Source: Levilactobacillus suantsaiihabitans | GTDB lineage: Bacteria > Bacillota > Bacilli > Lactobacillales > Lactobacillaceae | Assembly (NCBI RefSeq): GCF_004745505.1 | Contig: NZ_RKLX01000004.1 | Span: forward strand, 113,104-177,103 | Direction: 5' to 3' | DNA length: 64,000 nt | Part shown: piece after piece, positions 45,640-53,950 of the stretch | Layout of the letters: each line of letters begins with the position of its first letter | Position numbering within the stretch: position 1 is the first letter of the stretch | Translations under genes and position numbers: made by a program | Notes under the pieces: generated by a model | Database searches by the model: none | What the model saw: only the letters and a program-made list of their open reading frames with translations | Told to the model about the DNA's origin: nothing

Positions 45640-46653
45640 TTAGCGCATCTGCGCCAGAATCTGTAACGTTAAGGCTTCTAAGATTGCTTGAAAATTCAGG
45701 TTTCCCGCCAATTGCCCGCGGGTCGCCAAGGTTTCAGTCATAATCGTCACCAACCGGTCGATCGACAACTGGTGGGCGACGCGTTGACTGACTGGTGCCA
45801 CTTGCGGGTAAGCCAAGTCGGTCGGGTCGACAGCATTGGCCTGTTGACGCAAGGCGTCGTGCCAGACCTGAACGACCATGTCCAAGACCACGCCTTGGCG
45901 GTCCCGATTGCTGCCCAACGGCACCAGTTCCGTTTGAACCCGGACAAAGGCCCGTTCGTCGCGGTCACAGCAGGCCGTAAACCATTGGCCAACCGCCGTT
46001 TGCGCGTTGGCTAGCCAGTCGTCGACCACTAATTCCTGCGCGGCACTGACACTCTCTGTCAACGTCGTCAATAAGTAGCGTTGGCTAGGCACGATGCCCG
46101 CTTTGGCCAACGCCGTAGTTAGAGCTTGCGGCGCCACCTTAATGAAATCAACGATCTGGGTCCGCGACAAGATGGTCGGCAAGATGAGATTCTTGTTGGC
46201 CGTCAGTAACAGCGCCACCGTGTTGCCCACGGGCTCCTCGATGAATTTCAACAGACTGTTGGCCGCACCGGTCGTCATCCGGTCGACTTGGTCTACGATA
46301 AAAATCTTCTGGTTGCCTTCGACCGCACTCTTGGTGAACTCCGCCTTGAGGTAACGGACCTGGTCGACCTTGATCCGTTGGCCATCGGGAACGACGCTGA
46401 CCACGTCGGGATGGTCGCCCGCCATGATGCGCCGGCATTCCGGACACTGCCCACAGGGCAAGCCATCGTCGGTCACGTTTTGGCAAAATAAGCGCATGGC
46501 GACGGTCCGCGCGACTTCCTGCCGCCCGGTCCCATCCGCGCCATTAAACAGGTACGCGTGCGCCAAGTGGTTCGATTGAATTAACTGCATAAAGTGGCTC
46601 ACGAGTTGCGGCTGCAGCCGTTGGGCCGTGGCCACCACGAATTCTTCGCTCAT
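45640..46653 (-). CDS. holB: DNA polymerase III delta' subunit
   Basis: HolB is the stator of the clamp loader. The 337-residue protein has a degenerate P-loop GADGTGRQE (about 38-46), a zinc module CGQCPECRR (about 66-74), and an AAA+ core with LSRTQIVDF near 160. The C-terminal collar domain is all-helical. ATG at 46653 follows AGGGGGTC. It follows darA by 9 bp and precedes yabA by 11 bp. The usual yaaR and yaaT genes of B. subtilis are absent, as in other lactobacilli. Confidence 0.93.
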   Translation of the reverse strand: MSEEFVVATAQRLQPQLVSHFMQLIQSNHLAHAYLFNGADGTGRQEVARTVAMRLFCQNVTDDGLPCGQCPECRRIMAGDHPDVVSVVPDGQRIKVDQVRYLKAEFTKSAVEGNQKIFIVDQVDRMTTGAANSLLKFIEEPVGNTVALLLTANKNLILPTILSRTQIVDFIKVAPQALTTALAKAGIVPSQRYLLTTLTESVSAAQELVVDDWLANAQTAVGQWFTACCDRDERAFVRVQTELVPLGSNRDRQGVVLDMVVQVWHDALRQQANAVDPTDLAYPQVAPVSQRVAHQLSIDRLVTIMTETLATRGQLAGNLNFQAILEALTLQILAQMR

Positions 46654-46662
46654 CTTGACCCC

Positions 46663-46992
46663 CTAAAACTGATGAAACTGCTCCACGGGCATCACGAACA
46701 CCGTGGCGCCACCGACTTGCACCTCGACCGGGTAAGCCGACGTGCTGTCCAATTGGGCATCCAAATTAACGGGCGGCGTCATAAACTGCTGCCGGGTGTG
46801 GCTAGCTTCCTTGATCATGTTCAAGACCTCGTCGACCCGTTCGTCTTCGAGACCAATCATAAACGTGGTGTTCCCGGACTTTAAAAAGCCCCCGGTCGTC
46901 GACAAGCGGGTTGCGCGAATATCGTGGTCGATAAATTGATTACTCAAGCGATTCGCGTCTTTATCTTGAACAATGGCGATTAATAATTTCAT
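46663..46992 (-). CDS. darA: cyclic-di-AMP receptor DarA (YaaQ/PstA family)
   Basis: DarA is a PII-like trimer that binds c-di-AMP; downstream targets are unknown. The 109-residue protein starts MKLLIAIVQDKDANRLSNQF and has the conserved ATRLSTTGGFLKSGNTTFMIG (about 31-51), whose small residues form the nucleotide pocket, and a ferredoxin-like C-terminal strand (VQVGGATVFVMPVEQF). The name PstA in the literature is unrelated to the phosphate permease above. Start follows AAGGGAGG. A KimA-like potassium importer, another c-di-AMP-linked protein, is encoded at 25748. Confidence 0.94.
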   Translation of the reverse strand: MKLLIAIVQDKDANRLSNQFIDHDIRATRLSTTGGFLKSGNTTFMIGLEDERVDEVLNMIKEASHTRQQFMTPPVNLDAQLDSTSAYPVEVQVGGATVFVMPVEQFHQF

Positions 46993-47019
46993 ACTGGGTT
47001 TCCTCCCTTTATGCCGGTG

Positions 47020-47664
47020 TTAAAAGTAAGCGGGTGCGGTCTGTTTGATCAACGCCAACGACTGCGCGACCACGGTGGCCGGGTCCTGGGTGGCGTCGAT
47101 TAATTTGATGCGGTCGGGGTGTGCGGCCTGAAGTTTCAAATAAGCCGCCCGCACCCGGTCGTGAAAGGCCGTCTGTTCAACATCCAGCCGATCGACTTTG
47201 GTGGGGTCACGGTGCGCTTGAATCCGCCGCAAGCCGACCACTGCCGGCACGTCGAAATAAATCGTCAGTTCCGGCAACAGCCCGTCCGTCGCAAATTCAT
47301 TCATTTTAGCGACCGCCGCTTCCCCGATTTCTCGGCCAGCACCTTGGTAGGCCACCGAGCTGTCGACATAGCGGTCACACAGGACCAATTTGTCCGCCGC
47401 TAAAGCGGGAAGAATCGTCTGGGCCAAGTGCTGCCGGCGCGCTGCCGCGTACAGGAGCGCTTCCGTACGGTAATCCATCGCCGTATTGGCGCGGTCCAAA
47501 ATGATCGACCGGATACTCTCAGAAATCGGATTGCCGCCAGGTTCTCTGGTGATCGTCAACCGGTCGCCTAAAGCGGGCGCAATCTCCGCGGTAATGGCCT
47601 GCAACGCGCTGGTTTTCCCGGCGCCGTCGGGTCCTTCAAAACTAATAAACGTTCCTGACAACAT
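47020..47664 (-). CDS. tmk: thymidylate kinase
   Basis: Tmk phosphorylates dTMP to dTDP. I choose ATG 47664 (214 residues) because GGGG lies about 6 bp upstream; ATG at 47676 lacks a ribosome site. It has the P-loop FEGPDGAGKTS (about 8-18), the DR-x motif LVLCDRYVDSSVAYQGAGR near 93-111 and a lid with arginines. It heads tmk-darA-holB-yabA-rsmI-thioesterase. A repeat-rich gap separates it from yaaL. Confidence 0.94.
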   Translation of the reverse strand: MLSGTFISFEGPDGAGKTSALQAITAEIAPALGDRLTITREPGGNPISESIRSIILDRANTAMDYRTEALLYAAARRQHLAQTILPALAADKLVLCDRYVDSSVAYQGAGREIGEAAVAKMNEFATDGLLPELTIYFDVPAVVGLRRIQAHRDPTKVDRLDVEQTAFHDRVRAAYLKLQAAHPDRIKLIDATQDPATVVAQSLALIKQTAPAYF

Positions 47665-47689
47665 ACTCGACCCCATTTTTGTTTGATAC

Positions 47690-47830
47690 TAAAGATTGAA
47701 AGCAAAATTAACGTATCACTTCCCGAAACGACAGTATTCTATCCGCTAAAGTTAGCGAAACCAGGAGCCTACGTCAGCCAGAGATTCCGCCTATCAGGAA
47801 CACCGCGTTAACCACCAGTCAGGTGCCAAA
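47690..47830 (+). repeat. repeat family B, left fragment
   Basis: Starts like the B copy at 30575 (TTGAAAGCAAAATTAACGT, GACAGTATTC, GCGAAACCAGGAGCC, GTCAGCC) and then loses similarity after CAGGAACACC. It lies just upstream of tmk. Confidence 0.6.
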
Positions 47831-47876
47831 TTGGTTGCCATCAAAGGTTAACCCCATTATTACTGACCATCAGTCT

Positions 47877-48018
47877 TGTAGCCGAGAGTTCGTCAAATAT
47901 GGGTTCAGCTGTGGGTTACCTGCTCAAAGCGAGGCCGAGACCGTTTCTCAGACTCGGTTCGGTCCAGTCCGCTCACCGCGTTCCAACTCGTATTTGGTGA
48001 ACGGTAGGCGGACAGCTT
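47877..48018 (-). repeat. repeat family C, shortened copy, inverted
   Basis: GTAGCCGAGAGTTCGTCAAA, ATATGGGTTCAGCTGTGGG, CTCAAAGCGAGGCCGAGACC, then GTTCCAACTCGTATTTGG and TGAACGGTAGGCGGACAGC. The inner hairpin arm is deleted, leaving about 140 bp. Confidence 0.75.
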
Positions 48019-48236
48019 CCGATTTGAAATTAGGGACCATCACTATCAACCACATCATTAGCTGATTTTTGCCTATCAATCTTTAGTTTGATAGTTATAT
48101 TGTACTTGAATTCAGAATTGATGTCTATCGCCGCGCCGGTTTCCCGCCCGTTTTGTCAAGCAGGTCACCAAGTGCGTGACCACAAGCAAAAGGCGCACCA
48201 GAATCCACTTCCAGTCCGCCCCTCCTTGGTATTTAG

Positions 48237-48488
48237 CTAATCGCGGAACACCGCCGCGGAAATGTGCTTGCCCTTTACCTGGCGCCGCCGTGCTTCGCGG
48301 TACAAGAACAGGTAGGTCTGCCGAGCCAGCGCCGTATTGGCCGTCATTTGATTGTCGGCGTCCGCAATGGCTTCTTCCGTTTGCTTGGCGTGATCCCAGC
48401 GATCTTTGGCGTCGTCGATGGTCAACAAGAGCTGTTCATCGTAGGCCGCCTTTAAGCGAGGGAGTTGGCGTTTCTTTTTTCCAAACAT
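48237..48488 (-). CDS. YaaL-like DUF2508 protein
   Basis: An 83-residue basic, helical protein starting MFGKKKRQLPRLK, related to B. subtilis YaaL, for which no function is established. I use ATG 48488 behind GTAAGGAGG; the frame from 48524 overlaps recR control sequence. It lies 13 bp after recR in the conserved dnaX-ybaB-recR-yaaL order. It is followed by a repeat-rich gap before tmk, so the cluster is split here. Confidence 0.85.
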   Translation of the reverse strand: MFGKKKRQLPRLKAAYDEQLLLTIDDAKDRWDHAKQTEEAIADADNQMTANTALARQTYLFLYREARRRQVKGKHISAAVFRD

Positions 48489-48501
48489 ACAAAGTCCCTC
48501 C

Positions 48502-49101
48502 TTACATTTCTGTCCGGCCTTCAACCGCCTTGAACAGGGTCATCTCATCGGCGTACTCAATGTCGCTGCCGACGGACAGGCCGTGAGCCAAGCGCGTCAC
48601 CTTGATGCCCGCCGGCTTGATCAGCCGTGACAGGTACATGGCCGTGGCTTCCCCTTCCGGCGTGGCGTTGGTGGCAATGATGACTTCCTTAATCGCCGGA
48701 TTGCTCTGGAGCCGGTTGATGAGGCTGGTGATGTTTAAGTCCTCGGGCCCCTTGCCTTCAATCGGCGACATGACCCCGTGCAAGACGTGGTACAGGCCGT
48801 GGTATTCCTTCATCTTTTCCATGACCATGATGTCCTTGGCCTGTTCGACCACCAACACGTGCGTTTGGTCACGCGTCTTATCGGTACAAATGGTGCACGG
48901 GTCACTCTCCGTGATGTTGCCACAGATCGAGCAAAAATGTAGGTCCTTTTTAGCTGAGACCAGCGCCTTGGAAAATGCCTTAACGTCATCTTCTTGCATA
49001 TCAATCGTGAAGAAGGCCAGCCGCGTCGCTGACTTTTGCCCAATACCGGGCAGCTTCATGTAGCTGTCGATCAGCTGCGCAATGGGTTCTGGATACTGCA
49101 T
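48502..49101 (-). CDS. recR: recombination mediator protein RecR
   Basis: RecR works with RecO (and RecF) to load RecA on gapped DNA. The 199-residue protein has an N-terminal HhH region ([15 protein letters not shown], about 14-28), a zinc finger [16 protein letters not shown] (about 57-72), a Toprim domain ([13 protein letters not shown] near 82-94) and the C-terminal Walker-B-like part. ATG at 49101 follows AGAAAGGAC. It lies 21 bp after ybaB. Confidence 0.96.
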   Translation of the reverse strand: MQYPEPIAQLIDSYMKLPGIGQKSATRLAFFTIDMQEDDVKAFSKALVSAKKDLHFCSICGNITESDPCTICTDKTRDQTHVLVVEQAKDIMVMEKMKEYHGLYHVLHGVMSPIEGKGPEDLNITSLINRLQSNPAIKEVIIATNATPEGEATAMYLSRLIKPAGIKVTRLAHGLSVGSDIEYADEMTLFKAVEGRTEM

Positions 49102-49122
49102 GGTCCCAACGTCCTTTCTAAA

Positions 49123-49440
49123 TTACATCCCTGGAATGTTCATGCCTTGCGTGTACTTCCCTAAGGACTGCTTCGTTGCCGTTTCAACTTTGTCCAACGC
49201 ATCGTTGACCGCGGCTAAAACCAAGTCGGCCAACATGTCAGGATCATCGGGGTCGATGGCTTCTGGCTTGATCGTCAGGTCGGTCATCTTCCGTTCCCCA
49301 GTAAACGTGGCTTGGACCATGCTGTCTGGTGAGACACCGGTGAAGGTTTGCGCGTTCAAGTTCGCTTGGTCCTCCGCCATCTTCTTTTGCATTTGCCGCA
49401 TTTGTTTCATCATACTACCCATATTTCCCATGTTCCGCAT
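49123..49440 (-). CDS. YbaB/EbfC nucleoid-associated protein
   Basis: A 105-residue dimeric DNA-binding protein that typically lies between dnaX and recR. The N-terminus is methionine-rich ([21 protein letters not shown]), followed by the conserved [16 protein letters not shown] region and a helical C-terminus. ATG at 49440 follows GAAAGGATG. Its effect on the chromosome or on RecR is not defined by sequence. Confidence 0.93.
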   Translation of the reverse strand: MRNMGNMGSMMKQMRQMQKKMAEDQANLNAQTFTGVSPDSMVQATFTGERKMTDLTIKPEAIDPDDPDMLADLVLAAVNDALDKVETATKQSLGKYTQGMNIPGM

Positions 49441-49461
49441 TGTTCGTCATCCTTTCAAGGT

Positions 49462-51210
49462 TTAATCGTTTTTAACATCCACAACATCTTTGCCAAATAA
49501 TTCTTCGGCCTTCGTCACGACCGGATTGGCCGCTGGTTTGGCGGGCTGTTCCGCATCCCCGGCATGATTATTCTGCAGCTCATCCTTGTGCGCCGTCAAA
49601 TAATTCTTCCGGATCACGGGCCAGTCCTCCTTGGGCACAAACACGACGGGTAACGCCGTGCCAATCATCCGGTCCAGGCCGTTTTCAAGCGCATCCGTCA
49701 GCTCGTGATCGGACGTCGCGCGTTGATACAAGAAAGCGTAGTCAAACGCCACGATCACCCCGGAGTCGGCCGCGGCGACCGGTTGCGACACCTTCATGAC
49801 CGCACGTTGCGTGATTGACAAGCTATCCAACACGTCGGGCCAGACTTCCTGGAGTTGGTTGAGCTTCTCGCGCGTCGCCGCACCCAAAACCGGATAGATT
49901 TTGGCCAAATTAACTTCCTTAGCCGGCGCCTTTTTCGTGACCCGCGGCTTTGCGGCTGGCTTGGCCGCCACTGGCGTTTGTTCCAACTGCTTGACCGTCG
50001 ACTTGAGTTGATCGACCTCGTGTTGCAAGGCCGTCAACGCCGACGAGCTGGCCGCCGGCGCACTCGGGGTCGCGGCCGCGGCGTTCGGTGCCGCTGGTGC
50101 AGCCGTTGGCGTGGCGCCCTTTTGCCGGCCGATTTCAGCCAACTTGATGGTCAAGATTTCCAAATAAACGTCCGGGTGCGTGGTGAAACGCATCTGTTGC
50201 TGGATGGCGTTTAATTCGTTGATCATCGCGTACATCGTTTGGGCGGGCGTCTGCTTGGCCAACTGTTGAAAGTCGTCGCTGACACTGCCCATTTCGGCTT
50301 CTTCAACTAGCTGTGGTGCCTGTTGATAGAGCAACAGGTCACGCGCATAGCTGATCAGGTCTTCGGTAAACCGTTCGGCGTCCTTACCGGCTTCCAGCAC
50401 GGATTGCAAAGTCGCTAGCGCCGCCTTGGTGTCGCCACCCAGCACCTGTTGCACGTAGGTGGCCAGCAGCTCATGTGTCACGCTCCCGGTCACCAGCAAC
50501 GCGTTGTCGAGGGTAATTTCATTGTCGCCAAACGACAACGCCTGGTCGAGGATACTCAACGCATCCCGCATACCCCCTTCGGCCGCCTTGGCAATCACCT
50601 TGACGGCCTGCTCATCGTAGATCACACCCTTTTGATCCAAGATGTAGATCATCCGGTTGTAGCTGTCACTAGCCGCGATGCGTTTGAAATCAAACCGTTG
50701 CGTCCGCGAAATAATCGTGGCGGGAATCTTGTGCGGCTCCGTGGTCGCCAGAATAAAGATCACGTTGGCCGGGGGCTCTTCCAGCGTCTTCAGCAAGGCG
50801 TTGAACGCACCGGTTGACAGCATGTGCACTTCATCAATGATGTAGACCTTGTAATCGGCCACCGTGGGCGCGTACTTGACCTTGTCGCGGATGTCCCGAA
50901 TCTCTTCGACCCCGTTGTTGGAAGCGGCATCGATTTCAATGACATCGTTCAAAGTCCCGGCCGTAATGGCTTTACAGGTCTCACATTCATTGCAGGGCTC
51001 ACCGTCTGTTTGGTGATGACAATTGATGGCCTTGGCAAAAATCTTGGCTGCCGAGGTCTTCCCGGTTCCCCGGGGCCCCGCAAAAAGATAGGCGTGGCTG
51101 ATCTGATTCGTCGTAATGGCGTTCTTCAAGGTCCGGGTAATGACTTCTTGCCCAATCATATCCTCAAACCGTTGGGGCCGCCAAACCCGGTAAAGTGCTT
51201 GATAAGCCAT
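49462..51210 (-). CDS. dnaX: DNA polymerase III gamma/tau subunit
   Basis: DnaX is the clamp-loader ATPase. The 582-residue protein has P-loop GPRGTGKTS (about 45-53), the zinc module CHHQTDGEPCNECETC (about 64-79), DEVHMLS and the sensor ISRTQRFDF. After about 370 it has an alanine/proline-rich linker (TPTAAPAAPNAAAATPSA) and a C-terminal tau-like domain that would contact DnaC-type helicase and polymerase. ATG at 51210 follows GAAAGGAAC. It is the first gene of dnaX-ybaB-recR-yaaL. Confidence 0.96.
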   Translation of the reverse strand: MAYQALYRVWRPQRFEDMIGQEVITRTLKNAITTNQISHAYLFAGPRGTGKTSAAKIFAKAINCHHQTDGEPCNECETCKAITAGTLNDVIEIDAASNNGVEEIRDIRDKVKYAPTVADYKVYIIDEVHMLSTGAFNALLKTLEEPPANVIFILATTEPHKIPATIISRTQRFDFKRIAASDSYNRMIYILDQKGVIYDEQAVKVIAKAAEGGMRDALSILDQALSFGDNEITLDNALLVTGSVTHELLATYVQQVLGGDTKAALATLQSVLEAGKDAERFTEDLISYARDLLLYQQAPQLVEEAEMGSVSDDFQQLAKQTPAQTMYAMINELNAIQQQMRFTTHPDVYLEILTIKLAEIGRQKGATPTAAPAAPNAAAATPSAPAASSSALTALQHEVDQLKSTVKQLEQTPVAAKPAAKPRVTKKAPAKEVNLAKIYPVLGAATREKLNQLQEVWPDVLDSLSITQRAVMKVSQPVAAADSGVIVAFDYAFLYQRATSDHELTDALENGLDRMIGTALPVVFVPKEDWPVIRKNYLTAHKDELQNNHAGDAEQPAKPAANPVVTKAEELFGKDVVDVKND

Positions 51211-51303
51211 GCAATCCGTTCCTTTCGTTTACATTTTTGCGGCGCAGTTCGTGAAGCAATTCCTGCGCCCTCGTCTGTTCCTGAGTTAAATTCGCTGATT
51301 AAT

Positions 51304-51333
51304 ATTATAGCCTTTTTCAGTGGTCGCTGTCAC
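51304..51333 (-). promoter_or_regulatory. dnaX promoter
   Basis: GTGACA (51333-51328), 18-bp spacer and perfect TATAAT (51309-51304) on the minus strand, about 95 bp upstream of the dnaX start. Confidence 0.75.
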
Positions 51334-51387
51334 GGATTGACTAGCAGATTTACGCAAAATTAATCCGGTGTGAATAAACCACCCGCC

Positions 51388-51556
51388 TCCCGTTGCGCGA
51401 AAGCTAGGCCGGAACGCTGGGGAAGGACCGCCCCGAGCCAAAGCCCGGTGCTTGCTTTGAGCCAGAAGTTCGCTGTCTCAAAGTCACCAATTTGCCAGCA
51501 AAGACCACTGGCAAATTCCCCGGCTGAGCCTAGTTTTGCTCCACTCCCGGCTAACA
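51388..51556 (+). repeat. repeat family C, second subfamily
   Basis: Matches 41583-41768 closely: GTTGCGCGAAAGCTAGGCC, GGAACGCTGGGGAAGGAC, TTGCTTTGAGCC, CTGTCTCAAAGTCACCAATT, GGCAAATTCCCCGGCTGAGCC and GCTCCACTC. Arms AAAGCTAGGC / GCCTAGTTTT keep pairing although the bases differ from the other copy. Confidence 0.8.
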
Positions 51557-51909
51557 CGTGACGGGAGACCATCACGCTTAGTTAAGGACAAATCTTGACG
51601 TCATCCATCACTTACTAATACTGGCCAAACCAGTTGCCTCCCCCTGTCAGCAACGACCGGACACCGATCAATCAGCCTCCAGTGGTTATATTTCCCAAGA
51701 AAAACATCATCGTTTCTTCCATATAAATAATCAAAACTGTCAATGGCCCACAGCGAATGACTAAACGCTGTCATAATTGTCACGTCGATCGATTACTTCT
51801 ACGTTAGCTCATTTATGCCGCTAATAAAGTTAATCACGAAGTCTCTCATTCCCCAACGCCATTTATCTCGCCGGAGTCAGGCAGACATCTGTCTTAGCCA
51901 CATCACCAT
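51557..51909. other. spacer between repeats C and A, no gene recognised
   Basis: About 350 bp. A short minus-strand frame (51601-51783) has no ribosome site or recognisable domain. The stretch is AT-richer than the repeats and looks non-coding. Confidence 0.4.
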
Positions 51910-52083
51910 AAAAACGAGCCTGGACAAAACCTCCCAAGCTCGTTCCTTCACCTTCACATAGCTGAAACGTACGCCAACAGGCAGCCGGTTCAGCTTAAAC
52001 CTGATACCCAAACAATCCAAGCCCAGGATTATTCGGGTATCAGCCTTAATGCTCGCCGGCTAATCGCCTTTTGGCCCACTCTC
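51910..52083 (+). repeat. GACAAAACC hairpin plus repeat family A, downstream of the SRP RNA
   Basis: 51912-51943 is GAGCCTGGACAAAACCTCCC and AAGCTCGTTC, the same junction type as at 40302-40345, now decayed. From 51957 a full A element follows: outer stem GCCAACAGGC against GCCTTTTGGC, inner stem CTGATACCC / GGGTATCAG and apical AATCC / GGATT. Compared with the copy at 40346, the inner A-T pair became C-G on both strands. Confidence 0.87.
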
Positions 52084-52086
52084 AAC

Positions 52087-52118
52087 AAAAAACTCCCAGT
52101 CCAACGACTAGGAGTTGT
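52087..52118 (-). terminator. terminator of the SRP RNA gene
   Basis: AACTCCTAGT / ACTGGGAGTT (one G-T pair) around a short loop, followed on the minus strand by TTTTTTG. Confidence 0.87.
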
Positions 52119-52129
52119 TAATATCTCAT

Positions 52130-52225
52130 AAACTTGAAGCACAAAGCGAAACGAACTTAGTGCTGCTTCCTTCCGGACCTGACACGATTCGTAAGCCCAC
52201 CCTTGCTTCAAGGCCTTAACGGCAA
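52130..52225 (-). ncRNA. ffs: signal recognition particle RNA, small bacterial type
   Basis: The minus strand holds the universally conserved apical domain CAGGTCCGGAAGGAAGCAGC. The ends pair as CTTGAAGCA / TGCTTCAAG, closing one long hairpin of about 85-95 nt, so this is the short 4.5S-like form without the Alu domain, as in lactobacilli. It lies between tadA and dnaX as in B. subtilis. A promoter with its -35 inside the tadA 3' end and a terminator flank it. The exact ends are inferred from pairing. Confidence 0.95.
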
Positions 52226-52230
52226 GTACT

Positions 52231-52259
52231 AGTGTATCATGCTTTTTTCTGGTTGTCTA
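52231..52259 (-). promoter_or_regulatory. ffs promoter
   Basis: TAGACA (52259-52254), 17-bp spacer and TACACT (52236-52231) on the minus strand; the -35 lies within the last codons of tadA. Transcription would start near 52224, at the 5' end of the SRP RNA. Confidence 0.75.
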
Positions 52260-52788
52260 GCGTCTTCTCAGTTTGTGCTTGCGCCGCGGCGCGTTTGGCC
52301 TTCTTACGGGCCTTTTGCCGCACGCGCGCCGCCTTGAAGAAGCGGACCATCCGTTCACCGGCGTCCTTGGCCAAGAGCCCCTCGTGGACCGTGACCGTGT
52401 GGTTCAACCGGCTGTCCGTCAACGTTTCGTAGAGGCTGTCGACCGCACCAGCCTTGGGGTCACGCGCCCCATAAAAGACTTCCGGGATCCGCGAATTGAT
52501 GATGGCGCCGCTACACATCAGGCACGGCTCAATCGTCACGTACAGTTGACACTCTTCCAGCCGCCAGCTCTTCAGTGTCCCGCAGGCTTCTTCGATTGCC
52601 CGAATCTCCGCGTGCATGGTGGCATCGTTGCCGTGTTCCCGCAGGTTGTGCCCCCGCCCCACGATTTGGTTGTCGTGGACGATGACCGCGCCGATGGGAA
52701 CCTCGCCAATCAGGGCCGCCTGGTCTGCTTCGAAGAGGGCCTCTTCCATATAGTGGCGTTGCCGCCCCGTATAGTGCTGATCTCGCAT
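52237..52788 (-). CDS. tadA: tRNA(adenine-34) deaminase
   Basis: TadA makes the wobble inosine of tRNA-Arg(ACG). The 183-residue protein has the zinc and active-site motifs HAEIRAIEEA (about 59-68) and PCLMCSGAI (about 92-100), with the general-base glutamate in HAE. It has a highly basic C-terminal tail of about 35 residues (RQKARKKAKRAAAQ), longer than in E. coli. ATG at 52788 follows AAAGGAAGG. It lies just upstream of ffs and dnaX. Confidence 0.95.
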   Translation of the reverse strand: MRDQHYTGRQRHYMEEALFEADQAALIGEVPIGAVIVHDNQIVGRGHNLREHGNDATMHAEIRAIEEACGTLKSWRLEECQLYVTIEPCLMCSGAIINSRIPEVFYGARDPKAGAVDSLYETLTDSRLNHTVTVHEGLLAKDAGERMVRFFKAARVRQKARKKAKRAAAQAQTEKTLDNQKKA

Positions 52789-52812
52789 CCAGACCCCTTC
52801 CTTTCCTGTTCG

Positions 52813-53415
52813 TTAGGCGAGCGTACTCTCTAAAATGTAATAGCCCTTGTCCTTTTTAATGTTGGTACAGTTACCAAACGTGGCTTGCATGGTCTTTTCT
52901 GCGGACGGCGCCCCCTGCTTCTTTTGCAGGACCACTGTCAGCGTGCCACCCGGGAGCAAGTGCTCCTTAGCCCCCGTCAACATGGCCGTCACGACCTGTT
53001 TACCGGCCCGAACTGGTGGGTTCGTAACGATAGCCGCGTAACGCTCCGTGACGTTGGCATAGACGTCGGAAGTCTTGATGTCGACGTTGTCGATTTGATT
53101 GGCCACCGCATTTTGCCGCGCCAAACTCAGCGCCAATTCATTGACGTCGACCATCGTGACCTGCCGTTCAGGCCACTTCTTGGCTAGTGCCAAGCCGATT
53201 GGGCCATATCCGGTGCCCAGGTCCAACCACGGGCCCGCCGGGGTCTTATCCGCGTTAAATGCGTTGAGCAATGCGCGTGAGCCATAGTCCACCCTGTTTT
53301 TGGAAAAAACACCGTTGTCGGTGGTAAACAACAATTCGTTGCCTAAGAGGGTAAACGGCCAATGATGTTCCTCGTGTAAAACGTCTGGATTTTGTGTATA
53401 ATAGTGATTAGTCAA
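52813..53415 (-). CDS. class I SAM-dependent methyltransferase, YbxB/RsmC-like
   Basis: A 200-residue methyltransferase with motif I LDLGTGYGPIGLALA (about 55-69), VDVNELALSLA and the NPPVRAGK catalytic motif (NPP[FYW]-type with V) near 133-140. It resembles B. subtilis YbxB and the C-terminal domain of RsmC, so a 16S rRNA guanine N2 target is likely but not certain. I choose the TTG start at 53415 (after GGTGG/GGAG), giving MTNHYYTQNPDVLHEE, which matches YbxB-like N-termini better than the longer frame. It precedes tadA by about 24 bp. Confidence 0.88.
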   Translation of the reverse strand: MTNHYYTQNPDVLHEEHHWPFTLLGNELLFTTDNGVFSKNRVDYGSRALLNAFNADKTPAGPWLDLGTGYGPIGLALAKKWPERQVTMVDVNELALSLARQNAVANQIDNVDIKTSDVYANVTERYAAIVTNPPVRAGKQVVTAMLTGAKEHLLPGGTLTVVLQKKQGAPSAEKTMQATFGNCTNIKKDKGYYILESTLA

Positions 53416-53489
53416 TTTCTCCGCCACCTTTATCTCTTATTTTACCGTAGATACCTCGTGGTGGCTAATAAAAAAAGATTATTCGCTGA

Positions 53490-53545
53490 GACACCATATT
53501 TGGTAGTTATTGTATGTATCAACTACCAAATATGGTGTCTTTTTC
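53490..53545 (+). promoter_or_regulatory. 19-bp perfect inverted repeat with T-run upstream of nrdHEF
   Basis: GACACCATATTTGGTAGTT (53490-53508) and AACTACCAAATATGGTGTC (53521-53539) flank a 12-nt loop and are followed by TTTTTCC. It lies 75 bp before the nrdH start. It can act as a plus-strand terminator or attenuator. The ACACCATATTTGG arms also loosely resemble NrdR boxes about 32 bp centre to centre. A possible promoter (TTGTAA, 16 bp, TAAACT) lies just downstream of it. Confidence 0.65.
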
Positions 53546-53614
53546 CATTGTAATTTTCGCTGACTGGTGTAAACTGTACTCATCGAGATTGAATTTGATG
53601 AGGAAGTGGCAACA

Positions 53615-53842
53615 ATGAAAGTAACGGTTTATTCCAAGAACAATTGTATGCAATGCAAGATGACGAAGCGTTTTCTGAGTGAACACAACGTGGAATTTGA
53701 AGAACGCAATATTAACCAGAATCCCGAATATGTGACATACCTCAAGGAGCAAGGGTTCCAAGCCGTTCCCGTCGTTGAGGCTTCCGGTCACCCTGCCTTT
53801 TACGGCTTCCGGCCGGATCAATTAACGCAAATTGCGGGCTAA
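53615..53842 (+). CDS. nrdH: glutaredoxin-like protein NrdH
   Basis: NrdH reduces the class Ib ribonucleotide reductase. I use ATG 53615, eight bases after GAGGAAG, giving 75 residues (MKVTVYSKNNCMQCKMTK). The redox motif is CMQC (about 11-14), and the C-terminal VEASGHPAFYGFRPDQL fits NrdH rather than a monothiol glutaredoxin. A GTG at 53606 would add three residues. It heads nrdHEF; nrdE starts 108 bp later. No nrdI gene is seen nearby. Confidence 0.95.
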   Translation: MKVTVYSKNNCMQCKMTKRFLSEHNVEFEERNINQNPEYVTYLKEQGFQAVPVVEASGHPAFYGFRPDQLTQIAG

Positions 53843-53950
53843 GCTCTTTTTGAGTTGGTTCCCATTCGTTTTTGGCGATGTCGTGGTTTACACGGTGGCG
53901 CCATTTTTATTTGACACTTGCGCATTCTAACCTAGAAAGAGTTGACTAGT

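Noticed and set aside
51601..51783. Minus-strand frame of 60 codons
   Set aside because: No ribosome site and no family recognised; amino-acid mix looks random.
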